36,036 nucleotides of DNA from Caulobacteraceae bacterium (GTDB lineage Bacteria; Pseudomonadota; Alphaproteobacteria; Caulobacterales; Caulobacteraceae): the NCBI GenBank assembly GCA_947475845.1, contig CANJMO010000022.1:1-36036 (forward strand), written 5' to 3'. The notes under the pieces are model-generated. The model saw only the letters and a program-made list of their open reading frames with translations, was not told the DNA's origin and did no database searches. Numbering within the stretch: the stretch's first letter is position 1; every line of letters begins with the position of its first letter. The position numbers and the translations under genes were made by a program. This document shows positions 26,429 through 34,285 of the stretch, piece by piece.

Positions 26429-26782
26429 ATGTTTAAAGCCTGGGAGAAATACGCGGTGTTCAGCGGCCGCGCGGGGCGGCGCGAGTTCTGGCTGTTCATG
26501 TTGCTGAATGCGCTTGTCTGCCTGGCCGGGGCGATCGTGGACTCTGTCCTGTTCCCTCGCCTGCACCTGTCCGAGACCGCAGCCACTCTGGCGTTCCTGA
26601 TCCCCAGTTCGGCGGTGTCGTTCCGGCGCCTGCACGATATCGGCCGGTCCGGCTGGTGGTTCCTGCTGATGCTGGTCCCGGTCATCGGCTGGATCGTGCT
26701 GCTCGTCTGGCATCTGACGCCTAGCGCGCCGGGGCCGAACCAGTTCGGCGCGCCTCCTAGCGCAGAAAACGTTTCGGCCTGA
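26429..26782 (+). CDS. DUF805 small membrane protein
   Basis: 117-residue inner-membrane protein of the DUF805 family: the start FKAWEKYAVFSGRAGRREFW (the family has a W-x-Y-x2-FxGRAxRxEFW block), three hydrophobic segments (about 20-40, 47-65 and 76-97), and RRLHDIGRSGWWFLL, the family's RRLHDxGxSGWW hallmark. The function of DUF805 proteins is unknown. The ATG at 26429 is preceded by GAGGGGA, a good ribosome-binding site, and an upstream in-frame start at 26393 is not needed. It follows rsmA by 37 bp. Confidence 0.9.
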   Translation: MFKAWEKYAVFSGRAGRREFWLFMLLNALVCLAGAIVDSVLFPRLHLSETAATLAFLIPSSAVSFRRLHDIGRSGWWFLLMLVPVIGWIVLLVWHLTPSAPGPNQFGAPPSAENVSA

Positions 26783-26786
26783 CCGA

Positions 26787-26866
26787 GACCGGGCGTGACT
26801 CCGCGACGCTTGACGGGTCAATTGCGACCATAACAAATCATCGGCAAGCCACGTCACGCCCAGGTC
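26787..26866. promoter_or_regulatory. Long imperfect dyad upstream of the RND gene
   Basis: GACCGGGCGTGAC (26787-26799) and GTCACGCCCAGGTC (26853-26866) are reverse complements except for one bulged base. Nine bases, GGGCGTGAC/GTCACGCCC, match perfectly. The arms are 53 nt apart, in the 151-bp gap before the RND permease start. It could be a pair of operator half-sites in inverted orientation or a long stem in the leader. It is too widely spaced, and lacks a T-run, for an intrinsic terminator. Confidence 0.4.
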
Positions 26867-26933
26867 GCCCCTGCGACTGACGGATCGGCGCTGGAACAAC
26901 CGTCGCCTGAACAGGCGAAACCGGGGGCGACAG

Positions 26934-29900
26934 TTGAATTTCTCGGAGCACTTCATCCGCCGTCCGATCGCCACCTCGCTGATGGCGGCGGCGATGCTGG
27001 CGATTGGCGTGATCGCCTTCCTGCGCCTTCCGGTCTCCGCCCTGCCCCAGGTGGATTTCCCGACCATCCAGGTGACCGCGAGCCTGCCGGGGGCCAGCGC
27101 CGAGACCATGGCCTCGAGCGTGGCGACACCATTGGAGCGGCAGCTGTCGCAAGTTCCCGGGCTGACGCAGATGACGTCGAGCAGCTCCACGGGTTCAACC
27201 CAGGTGACGATGCAGTTCGAGTTGTCGCGCAAGCTCGACGCGGCCGCCCAGGACGTGCAGGCGGCGATCAGCGCGGCTGCAGGCCAGTTGCCGGCGAACC
27301 TGCCTAGCCCGCCGACCTTCCGCAAGGTCAACCCTGCCGACTCGGCGGTGTTCGTGATCGCGATGTCGTCGCAGACCCTGCCCGCCAGCGTGGTCGACGA
27401 CTATGCGGAGAACATCGTCGGCGCGAAGGTTTCGCGCATGGCCGGGGTCGGGGTGGTCAACATCGCGGGCGGGCGCAAGCCGGCCATGCGCATCCAGATC
27501 GACCCCCTGAGGGCGGCGGCGCGGGGGCTGCAGCTGGACGCGATCCGCACCGCCATCACCCAGGCCACGGCCAACGGGCCCAAGGGCCAACTGATCGACG
27601 GCGCCCGGGCGACCAGCTTCTACGCCGACGACCAGATCCTCGACGCCGAGACCTGGAACCAGACCATCGTCGGTTACCGCAACGGGGCGCCGATCCGCAT
27701 CCGCGATGTGGGCCAGGCCGTGGCCGGGGTCGAGAACAACCAGACCGGCTCCTATAGCCAGCCTGGGCGCACCAGCCATTTCGAGACCTTGAAGGCCGGG
27801 CCGGTGATCGGGGTGCTGATCTTCAGGGAGCCCGGCGCCAACATCATCAAGACGGTGGAGGCGGTGAAGGCCGCGCTGCCGGAACTGCGCGCGGCGGTGC
27901 CGGCGGGCATCGACATGAGCGTGCTGGCCGACCGTACGGTATCGATCCGCGCCTCAGTGCATGACGTGGAGATCACGTTGCTGATCACCATCGTCATGGT
28001 GGTGGCGGTGATCTTCCTGTTCCTGCGCGACCTGTGGGCGACGGTGATCCCGAGCGCGGTGATCCCGGTGTCGCTGATGGCCACGGCGGCGCTGATGCTG
28101 CCGGTGGGGTTCAGCCTCGACAACCTCAGCCTGATGGCGATGACGATCGCGGTCGGGTTCGTGGTCGACGACGCCATCGTCATGGTCGAGGGCATCTGGC
28201 GGCGAATCGAGCACGGCGAGGCGCCGTTCCAGGCCGCCCTGAACGGCTCGCGCGAGATCGGCTTCACCATCCTGACCATCTCGCTGTCGCTGATCGCGGT
28301 GTTCACGCCGCTGATGTTCATGGGCGGCGTGGTCGGGCGGATGATGCAGGAGTTCGCCCTGGTGCTGAGCGCCGCGGTGGTGGTGTCGGTGTTCCTGGCC
28401 CTGACCCTGACGCCGATGCTGTGCGGCCGGTTCCTGCAGCAGCCCGCGCCGCCGCGAAGCCGGTTCATGAAGGGGCTGGAGCGCGGGTTCGCCAATATCG
28501 AAAGCGGCTATGCGCGGGCGCTGGATGCGGTGCTGCGCCACAAGATCGCGACCATGGCCGTGTTCTTCATCACCATGGCCCTGACGGTCTGGCTCTACGC
28601 CACGGCCAAGACCGGCTTCTTCCCTCTGCAGGACGCGGGCTTCCTCGGCGGCAACATGGTCACGGCCCAGGGCTCGTCCTACGCCAACACCGACGCCAAG
28701 ACGCGCGAGGTGCTGAAGATCATCGCCGACGATCCGGACGTCGAGGAGGCGCACTACACCGTCAATGCGATGGATACCTCGCAGGCGATCCTCAACGTGG
28801 CGCTGAAGCCGCGCGCCGAGGGACGCAAGGCGAGCGCCAGCGACATCATCAACCGGCTGCGGCCCAAGCTGGCCAATGTGGTGGGGGCCCAGGCGATCCT
28901 GCAGGCCAGCCAGGACATCAACATCGGCGCCCGGCCTGCCCGCGCCCAGTACCAGTACACCCTGTCGGACGGGGACCTGGACGAGCTGAACAGCTGGACC
29001 CCGCGACTGGTGGCCGTGCTGCAAAAGCTGCCTGAGCTCAGGGACGTCAATTCCGACCAGCAGTCGGCGGCCCCGAGCAACACCCTGACCATCAACCGCG
29101 ACGCAGCGGGCCGGTTCGGCATCGCGCCCGCCGACATCGACGCGGCCCTGTACAATCAGGTCGGCCAGCGCCAGGTGGCGCAGTACTTCACCCAGTTGAA
29201 CACCTATCGCGTGATCCTGGAGGCGCCGCCGGGGATGCAGGCGACACCGGAACTGCTCAACGCGGTGCATCTGATGTCGCCGCGCACAGGCAAGCCGGTG
29301 CCACTGTCGAGCCTGGTGACGCTGGACCCGTCCAGGGTGCACAGCCAGACCATCACCCACCAGGGCCAGTTCCCGGCGGCGACCATCTCGTTCAACCTGG
29401 CGCCGGGCGTATCATTGGGCGCGGCGACCGAGGCGGTGGAGGCGGCGCGGGCCAACCTCGGGGCGCCGGTGACCCTGAACGGCGCGTTCCAGGGCGTGGC
29501 GCAGGCGTTCCAGGACTCCCTGAAGGACGAGCCGGTGCTGATCGCGGGGGCGCTGCTGGCGGTCTATGTGATCCTGGGCATGCTCTACGAGAGCTACATC
29601 CACCCGCTGACGATCCTGTCGACCCTGCCCTCGGCGGGGCTGGGCGCCCTGCTCGCTCTGCGCCTGACCGGGCGGGATCTCGACGTGATCGGCATCATCG
29701 CCATCATCCTGCTGATCGGCATCGTCAAGAAGAACGGCATCATGATCGTCGATGTCGCGCTGCGCCTGGAGCGTGAGAACAACCTGGAGCCGGAAGAGGC
29801 GGTGCGGCTGGCCTCGCACCAGCGGCTGCGGCCGATCCTGATGACCACCGCCTGTGCCATGCTGGGCGGACTGCCGATGATCCTGGGCTCGGGCACGGGC

Positions 29901-30074
29901 TCAGAATTCCGCCAGCCGCTGGGCTGGGCCATCGTCGGCGGCCTGGCGGTGTCGCAGGTGCTGACGCTGTTCTCGACGCCTGTGGTCTACATCTACCTGG
30001 ACCGGCTGCAGCGCTATCTGGACAGGAAGTTCCCGCAGCGGCGCGGCAAGAGGACCGAAGCCCCGGCGGCTTAG
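26934..30074 (+). CDS. RND-family multidrug efflux permease, MdtB/MdtC-like
   Basis: Trimeric inner-membrane proton/drug antiporter of the hydrophobe/amphiphile efflux-1 family. It begins NFSEHFIRRPIATSLMAAAM (first helix) and has two large periplasmic loops (about 40-335 and 555-870). Proton-relay residues are in place: Asp412-Asp413 in GFVVDDAIVMVEG and Lys932/Lys933 in IGIVKKNGIMIVD. 1046 residues is full length. The start is TTG at 26934, chosen because it opens the conserved N-terminus. The sequence resembles MdtC/MuxC, which normally act as heteromers with a second RND and an adaptor, but neither an adaptor (MFP) gene nor an outer-membrane channel gene is present here. Its stop codon overlaps the stop of convergent gmk. 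Confidence 0.93.
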   Translation: MNFSEHFIRRPIATSLMAAAMLAIGVIAFLRLPVSALPQVDFPTIQVTASLPGASAETMASSVATPLERQLSQVPGLTQMTSSSSTGSTQVTMQFELSRKLDAAAQDVQAAISAAAGQLPANLPSPPTFRKVNPADSAVFVIAMSSQTLPASVVDDYAENIVGAKVSRMAGVGVVNIAGGRKPAMRIQIDPLRAAARGLQLDAIRTAITQATANGPKGQLIDGARATSFYADDQILDAETWNQTIVGYRNGAPIRIRDVGQAVAGVENNQTGSYSQPGRTSHFETLKAGPVIGVLIFREPGANIIKTVEAVKAALPELRAAVPAGIDMSVLADRTVSIRASVHDVEITLLITIVMVVAVIFLFLRDLWATVIPSAVIPVSLMATAALMLPVGFSLDNLSLMAMTIAVGFVVDDAIVMVEGIWRRIEHGEAPFQAALNGSREIGFTILTISLSLIAVFTPLMFMGGVVGRMMQEFALVLSAAVVVSVFLALTLTPMLCGRFLQQPAPPRSRFMKGLERGFANIESGYARALDAVLRHKIATMAVFFITMALTVWLYATAKTGFFPLQDAGFLGGNMVTAQGSSYANTDAKTREVLKIIADDPDVEEAHYTVNAMDTSQAILNVALKPRAEGRKASASDIINRLRPKLANVVGAQAILQASQDINIGARPARAQYQYTLSDGDLDELNSWTPRLVAVLQKLPELRDVNSDQQSAAPSNTLTINRDAAGRFGIAPADIDAALYNQVGQRQVAQYFTQLNTYRVILEAPPGMQATPELLNAVHLMSPRTGKPVPLSSLVTLDPSRVHSQTITHQGQFPAATISFNLAPGVSLGAATEAVEAARANLGAPVTLNGAFQGVAQAFQDSLKDEPVLIAGALLAVYVILGMLYESYIHPLTILSTLPSAGLGALLALRLTGRDLDVIGIIAIILLIGIVKKNGIMIVDVALRLERENNLEPEEAVRLASHQRLRPILMTTACAMLGGLPMILGSGTGSEFRQPLGWAIVGGLAVSQVLTLFSTPVVYIYLDRLQRYLDRKFPQRRGKRTEAPAA

Positions 30075-30715
30075 ACCTCTTCGGCCTGCAGCCCGTCCAT
30101 GAACGGGATCAGCCAGGGGTTGCGGGCCCGCTTCAGCCGTTCGGCATGGTAGATGTGGGCCAGCTCGGCATAGGCCATGTCGAAGTCTTCGTTGACGATG
30201 ACGTAGTCGTAGCGATCCCACATCAGGATCTCTTCCTTGGTGCGCGCCAGACGGCCCTCGATCACCTCGGCCTCGTCCTGGGCGCGGGCATAGAGACGGC
30301 GGCGCAGGTCGGCGATGGACGGCGGCAGGATGTAGACGGTGACCACGTCGTCGGGGACGTTGTCGACGATGCTCATGGCGCCTTGCCAGTCGATGTCGAA
30401 CAGCACGTCCTGACCGGCGGCCAGGGACTGCATGATCGGCTCGCGCGGGGAGCCGTAGCAGTTCTCGTGGACCTCGGCGTACTCCAGGAACTCGTTCTTC
30501 TGGGCCATGGCGTCGAAGGTGGGGCGATCGACGAAATGATACTCGCGGCCGTCCTTCTCGCCCGGGCGCGGGGCGCGGGTAGTGGCGGAGATCGACAGGT
30601 CCAGATCGGCGTGATCGGCCACCAGCCGGCGCGACAGCGAGGTCTTGCCGGCGCCCGAGGGGCTGGACATGACGAAAAGCAGGCCGCGGCGGCCCGGATG
30701 CGCGTGCGTGGTCAT
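30071..30715 (-). CDS. gmk: Guanylate kinase
   Basis: Phosphorylates GMP to GDP, essential for GTP supply. P-loop SSPSGAGKTSLSRR (about 17-30), the GMP-binding region SISATTRAPRPGEKDGREYHFV, and VLFDIDWQGAMSI in the core, then YILPPSIADLRRRLYAR. 214 residues is normal. Start ATG at 30715. The last codon overlaps the stop of the convergent RND gene (TTAG at 30071-30074 encodes both stops), leaving no room for a terminator between. In many alphaproteobacteria gmk follows mltG and a yicC gene; here yicC is absent and the neighbour is a divergent acetyltransferase. Confidence 0.96.
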   Translation of the reverse strand: MTTHAHPGRRGLLFVMSSPSGAGKTSLSRRLVADHADLDLSISATTRAPRPGEKDGREYHFVDRPTFDAMAQKNEFLEYAEVHENCYGSPREPIMQSLAAGQDVLFDIDWQGAMSIVDNVPDDVVTVYILPPSIADLRRRLYARAQDEAEVIEGRLARTKEEILMWDRYDYVIVNEDFDMAYAELAHIYHAERLKRARNPWLIPFMDGLQAEEV

Positions 30716-30777
30716 GCTTCGATGTAGCGGAACTGGTACCTAGAGCCAACCACTAGAGGGGCGAGCGGAGGTTCGTG

Positions 30778-31269
30778 ATGGCGTTGTCGACGATCACTAT
30801 CAGGCCGGCAACTGCGTCCGACGCGCCGGCGCTGGGACGCATGGGCGCGATGCTGGTCGCGCTGCATCACCAGTTCGACCCTGAGCGGTTCATGGAGGCG
30901 ACGCCCAACACCCAACGCGGGTACGGCGATTTCCTGGGCAGCCAGCTAGGCAAGCCGGACGTGATCGTGCTGGTGGCCGAGCAGGCGGGCGCGGTGGTCG
31001 GCTATAGCTACGCCGGGCTGGAGGGCAACGACTACATGGTCCTGCGCGGGCCCGCGGGGGTGGTCTACGACCTGCTGGTGGAGCCCGAGCGGCGGGGCGA
31101 GGGCATCGGGCGTCTGCTGCTGGACGCGGTGCTGGCGGCGCTGGTGGAGCGTGGGGCGCCGCGGGTGGTGCTGTCGACCGCTGAGCGCAATCCGGGAGCG
31201 CAGAAGCTGTTCGCGGAGAAGGGTTTCCGGCGGACGATGGTGGAGATGACCTGGGAGGCGGAGGGGTGA
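30778..31269 (+). CDS. GNAT-family N-acetyltransferase
   Basis: 163-residue acetyl-CoA-dependent acetyltransferase. The start at 30778 is favoured because GGAGG (30767-30771) lies 6 nt upstream; the GTG at 30775 would be too close. Typical fold: TITIRPATASDAPALGRM (strand 1 and helix 1), VLVAEQAGAVVGYSYAGL, the acetyl-CoA pyrophosphate loop VEPERRGEGIGRLLLDAVL (R-x2-G-x-G), and NPGAQKLFAEKGFRRTMVEM at the C-terminus. Substrate cannot be told. Divergent from gmk by 62 bp and followed by a REP-like repeat 12 nt after its stop. Confidence 0.9.
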   Translation: MALSTITIRPATASDAPALGRMGAMLVALHHQFDPERFMEATPNTQRGYGDFLGSQLGKPDVIVLVAEQAGAVVGYSYAGLEGNDYMVLRGPAGVVYDLLVEPERRGEGIGRLLLDAVLAALVERGAPRVVLSTAERNPGAQKLFAEKGFRRTMVEMTWEAEG

Positions 31270-31281
31270 GTTTTCAACAGC

Positions 31282-31313
31282 CGCTCATCCCGGTGAATGC
31301 TGGGACCCAGATC
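31282..31313 (+). repeat. REP-like 32-nt palindromic element, copy 1
   Basis: This 32-nt stretch matches the reverse complement of 31834-31865 at 28 of 32 positions by eye. Its core, CCCGGTGAATGCTGGG, is an imperfect palindrome. The segment ending GGGACCCAGATC resembles the intergenic palindromes with a TCATCCCGG...CCGGGA pattern that are scattered through many proteobacterial genomes. It begins 12 nt after the GNAT stop codon. Confidence 0.65.
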
Positions 31314-31418
31314 ATGGGGTGCTAAGTTCGTCCGAGGATTTGTTCTGAAGTTGACGGCGACCGTCAATCGCCTCCTCATAGTTCTCCAAAGCCTAGCGGC
31401 TGGACCCCGGATGAGAAA

Positions 31419-31814
31419 TTGATCGTTGCTCTAGCGCTGATCCTCACAGGTTTTGTCCTCGCTTCCCCTCTCTTCGCGATTGGCGGATTTTTTGGCGCAG
31501 TGTTCAGTTTCAGGAAAACCCAAGCGCCCGGGCGGGCCCGTTTGCCGTATCTGGGCCTACTAGGGGCCTACCCAATCGGAGCTTGGTGCTGGGGTTACCT
31601 TTTTCAGGTCAGGCCCAATACCCTCATAGCTCCGTGGTGGACGACGGGCTTCCTCGCCTTGTTGGTAGCCATAAGCGTCGCGACGCTCGTTATCCTCCAT
31701 AAGTTCATGCGCGGCGCCCCGCTGTTTGCGATGTCGATTGGTACAATGTGCGTGGGCCTAACGACTATCGCAGCCATCCTTGCTCAGACAGCAATAACGG
31801 GAATGTGGCCCTAG
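31419..31814 (+). CDS. Unrecognised small membrane protein in a lower-GC island
   Basis: 131 residues with four hydrophobic segments (about 2-28, 44-62, 70-92 and 102-127), so probably a four-helix inner-membrane protein. It belongs to no family I recognise. Trp, Cys and Phe are frequent in the second and third helices. The start is TTG at 31419; an ATG just upstream (31411) hits a stop after three codons. Base composition and codon choice (many A/T third positions, TTA-, ATA- and CCT-type codons) are clearly unlike the neighbours, pointing to horizontal acquisition. It sits between two inverted REP-like copies, with a degenerate piece of the same repeat (31401-31415) directly before its start. 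It may or may not be expressed. Confidence 0.5.
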   Translation: MIVALALILTGFVLASPLFAIGGFFGAVFSFRKTQAPGRARLPYLGLLGAYPIGAWCWGYLFQVRPNTLIAPWWTTGFLALLVAISVATLVILHKFMRGAPLFAMSIGTMCVGLTTIAAILAQTAITGMWP

Positions 31815-31833
31815 CTTAGCCTCGGCGGCATAC

Positions 31834-31865
31834 GATCTAGGTCCCGGCATCCGCCGGGATGAGCG
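31834..31865 (-). repeat. REP-like 32-nt palindromic element, copy 2 (inverted)
   Basis: Inverted partner of 31282-31313. Here the core TCCCGGCATCCGCCGGGA is a perfect 6-bp stem with a 6-nt loop. It lies 9 nt beyond the mltG stop codon, a position typical of REP elements (3' ends, mRNA stabilisation or termination). The arms are too short, and the pattern too common in genomes, to call transposon terminal repeats from this window. Confidence 0.65.
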
Positions 31866-31874
31866 GGGTTTGGG

Positions 31875-32924
31875 TTATTTCCCCTTCAGCGACTGGGCGA
31901 TCTGGCGCCAGCGGACGACGTTGCGCTCGTGCTGTTCGAAGGTCTGGGCGAAGACGTGGCCGCCGGAGCCGTCGGCGACGAAGAACAGGTCGTCGGTGGC
32001 GATGGGGTTCAGGGCCGCTTCGATGGACGCCCTGCCGGGGTTGGCGATGGGCGTGGGGGGCAGGCCGGCGTTGGCGTAGGTGTTGAACGGGTTGGCGGTA
32101 TCGATGACGTCGGCGTGGGTCAGGGTCCGGCCGAGCGGGCGGCCCTTGGTCAGGCCGTAGATGATGGTGGGGTCGGCTTCCAGGCGCATGCCCTTGGCCA
32201 GGCGATTGAGGTAGACGCCGGCCACATGCGGGCGCTCGGCGGCCAGGGCGGTTTCCTTCTCGACGATGGAGGCCATGGCCAGGGCCTGCTGCTTTGATTT
32301 GTAGGGCAGGCCCGGCTTGCGGCCAGCCCACAGGCTGTCGACCAGCTTGGTCTGGGCGTCGACCATGGTCTGCAGGGCGTCGTTGCGGTCGTCGCCGCGC
32401 TGGACATCGTAGGTCTGCGGCATCACCGAGCCCTCGGCCGGCGGCTGGACGTGGCCGGTCAGCACCGGATTGTTGTTGAGCAGGTCGGCCACCTGGGCCG
32501 AGGAGAAGCCCTCGGGCACGGTGACGAAGTGGTGCACGATCTTGCCCGAGCGGATCATGCTCAACACCTGGAACACCGAGGCGCGGGCCGGGATGGCGTA
32601 TTCACCCGCGCGCAGACGCCCTGCCCCGCCGGTCGCCTTGGCGGCCAGGGCGAAGGAGAACGGCAGGCGGACCACGCCGGCGTCGGCCAGGGCCTGGGAG
32701 ATTTCCGGCAGGTTGGAGCCGCGCTTGAGCACGACGGTGGTTTCGGTGCCGCCCTCGCGGGGACCGGGACCGGGGCCGAAGCAGAGCCAGGCGAAACCGG
32801 CCGCGCCGAGCAACGCCACGAGGATCAGCAGTTTGAAGAGACCGGAGCCCCCGCGGCGGGGCGGAGGCGGCGCAGGCGCGCGGCGGGCCTTGGATGGACC
32901 GGCCTTGCGCCTGGGCTGGCTCAC
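31875..32924 (-). CDS. mltG: Endolytic peptidoglycan transglycosylase MltG
   Basis: Membrane-anchored lytic transglycosylase (YceG-like family) thought to terminate nascent glycan strands. A Pro/Arg-rich cytoplasmic tail (1-28), one transmembrane helix (29-48), a LysM-like region, then the catalytic domain with Glu222 in MASIVEKETA, corresponding to the catalytic Glu of E. coli MltG. It is followed by GVYLNRLAKGMRLEADPTIIYGL and NPFNTYANAGLPPTPIANPG, both family blocks. 349 residues is normal. The start is GTG at 32924, overlapping the fabF stop (GTGA), so it is coupled to the fatty-acid genes. Copy 2 of the REP-like repeat follows its stop. Confidence 0.95.
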   Translation of the reverse strand: MSQPRRKAGPSKARRAPAPPPPRRGGSGLFKLLILVALLGAAGFAWLCFGPGPGPREGGTETTVVLKRGSNLPEISQALADAGVVRLPFSFALAAKATGGAGRLRAGEYAIPARASVFQVLSMIRSGKIVHHFVTVPEGFSSAQVADLLNNNPVLTGHVQPPAEGSVMPQTYDVQRGDDRNDALQTMVDAQTKLVDSLWAGRKPGLPYKSKQQALAMASIVEKETALAAERPHVAGVYLNRLAKGMRLEADPTIIYGLTKGRPLGRTLTHADVIDTANPFNTYANAGLPPTPIANPGRASIEAALNPIATDDLFFVADGSGGHVFAQTFEQHERNVVRWRQIAQSLKGK

Positions 32925-34204
32925 GGCACGCGCTTGAGCACGAGGGCCGCGTTGGTGCCGCCGAAGCCGAAGCTATTGGACAGGGCCACGTCGATCTTCA
33001 TCGGCTTCTTCTTCAGAGGCACGAGGTCGATCGGGGTTTCAACCGAGGGATTTTCCAGGTTCAGGGTCGGCGGAGCGACCTGATCGCGGATGGCCAGGGC
33101 GGTGAAGGCGGCCTCGATGGCGCCCGCGGCGCCGAGCAGGTGCCCGGTGGCCGACTTGGTCGAGGACATGGTCACCTTGGACGCGTGCTCGCCGAGCATG
33201 CGCTCCACGGCGCCCAGTTCGATCTCGTCGCCGAGCGGCGTGGATGTGCCGTGGGCGTTGATGTAGTCGATATCCTCAGCGGTGATGCCCGCGTGCTTCA
33301 TGGCCATCTTCATGGCGCGGAAGCCGCCGTCGCCGTCCGAAGCCGGGGCGGTGATGTGATAGGCGTCGCCCGACAGGCCATAGCCGACCACCTCGGCGTA
33401 GATCTTGGCTCCGCGCGCCTTGGCGTGCTCGTATTCTTCCAGGACCAGGACGCCGGCGCCCTCGCCCATAACGAAGCCGTCGCGGCCCTTGTCGTAGGGG
33501 CGGCTGGCCTTTTCCGGGGTCTCGTTGAAGTCGGTCGAGAGGGCGCGGCAGGCGATGAAGCCGGCGATGCCGACCTTGACCACCGCCGCCTCGGCCCCGC
33601 CCGCGATCATCACGTCGGCGTCGCCATACTGGATCAGGCGGCTGGCGTCGCCGATGGCGTGGGCGCCGGTGGCGCAGGCAGTGACCACGGAGTGGTTGGG
33701 GCCCTTGTAGCCGTAGCGGATCGAGACCTGGCCCGAGGTCAGGTTGATCAGGGACGAGGGAATGAAGAACGGGCTGACCCGGCGCGGGCCCTCCTTCTCC
33801 AGCTTGATGGCTGTGTCGGCGATGGTGCCGAGGCCGCCTATGCCGGAGCCGATGATGACGCCGGTGCGCTCCAGCTCCTCGGGATCGGTCGGCGTCCAGT
33901 CCGCGTCCTTCACGGCCTCGTCGGCGGCGGCGATGGCATAGAGGATGAAGTCGTCGACGCGTTTGCGGTCCTTGGCGGACATCACGGCGTCAGGATCGAA
34001 GGAGCCTTCGATATCGGGGCCGCCGCCGCCGCGTCCGTCGACACGGGGCACTTCACAGGCGACCTGGCAGGCGTAGTCGGTCGGATCGAACGCGGTGATG
34101 CGGTTGGCCCCCGACTTGCCCTCGAGGATCTTCTTCCAGGACAGCTCGCGGCCGTTGGCGAGGGGGGTGACTAGGCCGATCCCAGTGATGACGACACGGC
34201 GCAT
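32921..34204 (-). CDS. fabF: 3-oxoacyl-ACP synthase II (KAS II)
   Basis: Elongating beta-ketoacyl-ACP condensing enzyme. The Cys-His-His triad is intact: Cys177 in VTACATGAHA, His318 in INAHGTSTPLGD and His355 in KSATGHLLGAAG, numbered from the ATG at 34204. That start is preferred over a TTG at 34210 because GGAG lies 8 nt upstream and it gives MRRVVITGIG. A glycine-rich insertion (DGRGGGGPDIEG, about 56-67) is slightly unusual. 427 residues. It is downstream of acpP in the fab cluster and overlaps mltG. Confidence 0.96.
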   Translation of the reverse strand: MRRVVITGIGLVTPLANGRELSWKKILEGKSGANRITAFDPTDYACQVACEVPRVDGRGGGGPDIEGSFDPDAVMSAKDRKRVDDFILYAIAAADEAVKDADWTPTDPEELERTGVIIGSGIGGLGTIADTAIKLEKEGPRRVSPFFIPSSLINLTSGQVSIRYGYKGPNHSVVTACATGAHAIGDASRLIQYGDADVMIAGGAEAAVVKVGIAGFIACRALSTDFNETPEKASRPYDKGRDGFVMGEGAGVLVLEEYEHAKARGAKIYAEVVGYGLSGDAYHITAPASDGDGGFRAMKMAMKHAGITAEDIDYINAHGTSTPLGDEIELGAVERMLGEHASKVTMSSTKSATGHLLGAAGAIEAAFTALAIRDQVAPPTLNLENPSVETPIDLVPLKKKPMKIDVALSNSFGFGGTNAALVLKRVP

Positions 34205-34238
34205 AGGCAAAGCTCCAAATACGACAACGCGACCGCTA

Positions 34239-34281
34239 CCGAATACGATTCGGCGACGGCCGCGCTGGGGAGTCTCGAATC
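34239..34281. promoter_or_regulatory. GANTC cluster and palindrome between acpP and fabF
   Basis: The 81-bp acpP-fabF gap contains three GANTC sites (34247-34251, 34270-34274, 34277-34281), the target of CcrM in Caulobacterales. It also has a perfect palindrome CCGAAT-ACG-ATTCGG (34239-34253) overlapping the first. No intrinsic terminator is visible, so read-through from acpP is likely. A methylation-sensitive promoter for fabF is possible but unproven. Confidence 0.35.
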
Positions 34282-34285
34282 AGGT

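Noticed and set aside
27954-29360. A 468-codon minus-strand frame inside the RND gene
   Set aside because: His/Arg/Gln-rich shadow of a clear RND permease with all motifs on the plus strand.
31282-31865. The inverted 32-nt repeats as terminal repeats of a small transposon
   Set aside because: Each copy is itself palindromic and resembles common intergenic REP elements; no transposase or target duplication was seen. Kept as REP-like repeats.
32894-34174. A 426-codon plus-strand frame over fabF
   Set aside because: Gly/Asp/Val-rich shadow; fabF on the minus strand has the full catalytic triad.
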